Source of the DNA: JAWLBW01 sp041687475
Lineage (GTDB): Bacteria > J088 > JAWLBW01
Assembly: GCA_041687475.1 (NCBI GenBank)
Contig: JAWLBW010000317.1
Location: forward strand, 1 to 5,255
DNA length: 5,255 nt
Direction: 5' to 3'
A program made the translations under genes and the position numbers. The notes under the pieces were generated by a model that was not told where the DNA came from, made no database searches, and saw only the letters and a program-made list of their open reading frames with translations. Positions 4,459 to 5,255 of this stretch are shown one piece after another; the stretch's first letter is position 1, and each line of letters opens with the position of its first letter.

Positions 4459-4860
4459 ATGGAGCGTATACCCATTCTTCGCATGGGGCGCTATCTGCTC
4501 GTGAGCGTGCAGGTAGAGCTTGACGATCAGCTTGCGCTTACCCTGCAGGACGATCTGACCGCCGGTATCGTGCAGCACGGCGCCCGGGGCGTTCTCATCG
4601 ACATTTCGTCTGTCACCATCGTCGATTCGTTCATCGGTCGTATGATTAACCAGGTCGCGGCCATGTCCAGAATTCTCGATGCCGAGACCGTAGTAGTGGG
4701 CATGCAGCCGGCCGTAGCCATCACGCTCGTCGAATTGGGCTTGTCGCTTGAAGGCGTACGCACCGCCCTGAACGTCGAGCGGGGCATGAGCCTGCTCGAA
4801 AGCCTGACCGGCACGCGCGTAACCGGAGGGCGCCAGGGTGACAAACGTACGACGAAATGA
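4459..4860 (+). CDS. rsbS: RsbS, STAS-only stressosome core protein
   Basis: This 133-residue single STAS domain is nearly collinear with B. subtilis RsbS. Matching blocks are IPILRMGRYLLVSVQVELDD (4-23), LIDISSVTIVDSFIGRM (46-62) and GMQPAVAITLVELGLSLEGVRTAL (starting at G81). S57, in VDSF, is the counterpart of RsbS S59, which RsbT phosphorylates to trigger its own release. RsbS forms the stressosome core with RsbR and is the main RsbT-binding antagonist. The ATG follows the rsbR stop by 3 bases and the Shine-Dalgarno is weak, so translation is probably coupled to rsbR. The last residues (TGTRVTGGRQGDKRTTK) form a basic tail beyond the usual RsbS end; their DNA carries the ribosome-binding site and the first codons of rsbT. 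Confidence 0.93.
   Translation: MERIPILRMGRYLLVSVQVELDDQLALTLQDDLTAGIVQHGARGVLIDISSVTIVDSFIGRMINQVAAMSRILDAETVVVGMQPAVAITLVELGLSLEGVRTALNVERGMSLLESLTGTRVTGGRQGDKRTTK
4825..4829 (+). promoter_or_regulatory. Shine-Dalgarno of rsbT inside rsbS
   Basis: GGAGG lies 8 nt before the GTG at 4838, within the last codons of rsbS. No comparable site precedes the alternative ATG at 4865, so it favours the GTG start. Confidence 0.6.
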
Positions 4861-5248
4861 GTCTATGAGCGTCAGAACGGCGGCCGACATCGTGCTGGTG
4901 CGTCAACGGGTTCGTCACTGGACGGCCCAACTCGGTTTCAGTCTGGTCGATCAGACCAAGGTCATTACGGCGGCCAGTGAGCTGGCGCGAAACACCGTAG
5001 ACTACGGGGGCGGGGGTAGCGTCATGCTCGAAGAACTCGACAACGTCGGCCGGCGGGGTCTGCGTCTTACCTTCAGTGACGAGGGGCCGGGCATTGCCGA
5101 CATTGCCGAGGCCTTGCGTGACGGGTTTACGTCGGGCAACGGACTGGGCATGGGCCTGGGGGGGGCACGGCGCCTGATGAACGAGTTCGAAATCGATACG
5201 ACGCCCGGCAAGGGCACCCGCATTGCCGTTGTGAAGTGGACGCGATGA
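4838..5248 (+). CDS. rsbT: RsbT, GHKL-type switch serine/threonine kinase
   Basis: This 136-residue kinase has a GHKL/HATPase fold like B. subtilis RsbT (133 residues). The N-box is ITAASELARN (43-52, with E48 and N52). The G1 box is SDEGPGI (80-86, D81 contacting adenine) and the G2 box is GNGLGMGLGG (100-109). It ends with GKGTRIAVVKWTR, as RsbT proteins do. RsbT phosphorylates RsbR and RsbS, leaves the stressosome and activates a partner: the phosphatase RsbU in Bacillus, and various SpoIIE phosphatases, cyclases or kinases in other bacteria. The GTG at 4838 overlaps rsbS by 23 bases and has a good Shine-Dalgarno. The ATG at 4865 would give 127 residues and also keeps the whole conserved domain. 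The stop overlaps a further ATG at 5245, so the operon continues. Confidence 0.93.
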   Translation: MTNVRRNESMSVRTAADIVLVRQRVRHWTAQLGFSLVDQTKVITAASELARNTVDYGGGGSVMLEELDNVGRRGLRLTFSDEGPGIADIAEALRDGFTSGNGLGMGLGGARRLMNEFEIDTTPGKGTRIAVVKWTR

Positions 5249-5255
5249 TGACAGG
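5245..5255 (+). CDS. Start of the next operon gene, cut by the window edge
   Basis: ATG at 5245-5247 overlaps the rsbT TGA in an ATGA junction; a second in-frame ATG follows at 5248. AAGTGGA (5234-5240) is a modest Shine-Dalgarno. Only M-M-T is visible, so the product cannot be named. In other rsbRST modules this position commonly holds an RsbX-like phosphatase or another RsbT partner, which is inference only. Confidence 0.45.

Noticed and set aside
3973..4890. 305-codon minus-strand open frame across rsbR, rsbS and the start of rsbT
   Set aside because: It runs antisense to three well-conserved proteins and its His/Asp/Gln-rich translation has no recognisable domain.
1..5255. CRISPR arrays, tRNA/rRNA genes, insertion sequences, toxin-antitoxin pairs or defence genes
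   Set aside because: No regularly spaced repeats, tRNA-like cloverleaf, transposase or terminal repeats were seen; the genes have housekeeping, signalling or metabolic character.

Overview
The window is GC-rich bacterial DNA with two blocks of genes pointing away from each other. Positions 1-1950 are read on the minus strand and positions 2274-5255 on the plus strand. A 323-base divergent intergenic region separates them. The gene content (exported HExxH metallohydrolase, DUF2236/MpaB oxygenase under a TetR-type operator, ChaB-like protein, lone PilZ protein, small diacylglycerol/undecaprenol kinase, RsbR-RsbS-RsbT module) suggests a free-living Gram-negative bacterium, most likely a proteobacterium. 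The sequence alone does not fix the taxon.

Minus-strand block. The upstream gene (991-1950) encodes a complete DUF2236/MpaB-family oxygenase. Its start region is very readable: a sigma70-type promoter, a 24-bp near-perfect inverted repeat of TetR-operator type spanning the predicted transcription start, and a clean Shine-Dalgarno. After a 181-base gap comes an exported zinc metallohydrolase of the peptidase-MA (gluzincin) type. It starts at 809 and runs off the left edge of the window. Its start codon sits directly behind a strong hairpin.

Divergent region and plus-strand singletons. Positions 1951-2273 hold the oxygenase promoter/operator on the left, and then only a weak hairpin plus T-run. 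Next come a small ChaB-family protein (2274-2528) with a good terminator, a stand-alone PilZ domain protein (2673-2954, a likely cyclic-di-GMP sensor) and a three-helix membrane lipid kinase (3074-3469). These three genes are separated by gaps of 119-144 bases and are probably transcribed separately.

Stressosome block. rsbR-rsbS-rsbT (3604-5248) are tightly packed, with a 3-base gap and then a 23-base overlap, so they form one operon. RsbR (RsbRD-type N-terminal domain plus STAS) and RsbS (STAS only) would build the stressosome core and hold the kinase RsbT. When RsbT phosphorylates them it is released to act on a downstream partner. That partner is not in the window, but an ATG overlapping the rsbT stop (5245) shows that the operon continues. 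The predicted rsb promoter and the rsbR start codon are separated by a terminator-like hairpin, which suggests attenuation or read-through control.

No tRNA, rRNA, CRISPR array, insertion sequence or attachment site was seen. The clearest points for follow-up are the TetR operator without its regulator, the terminator-like hairpin in the rsb leader, and the unknown output of the stressosome.
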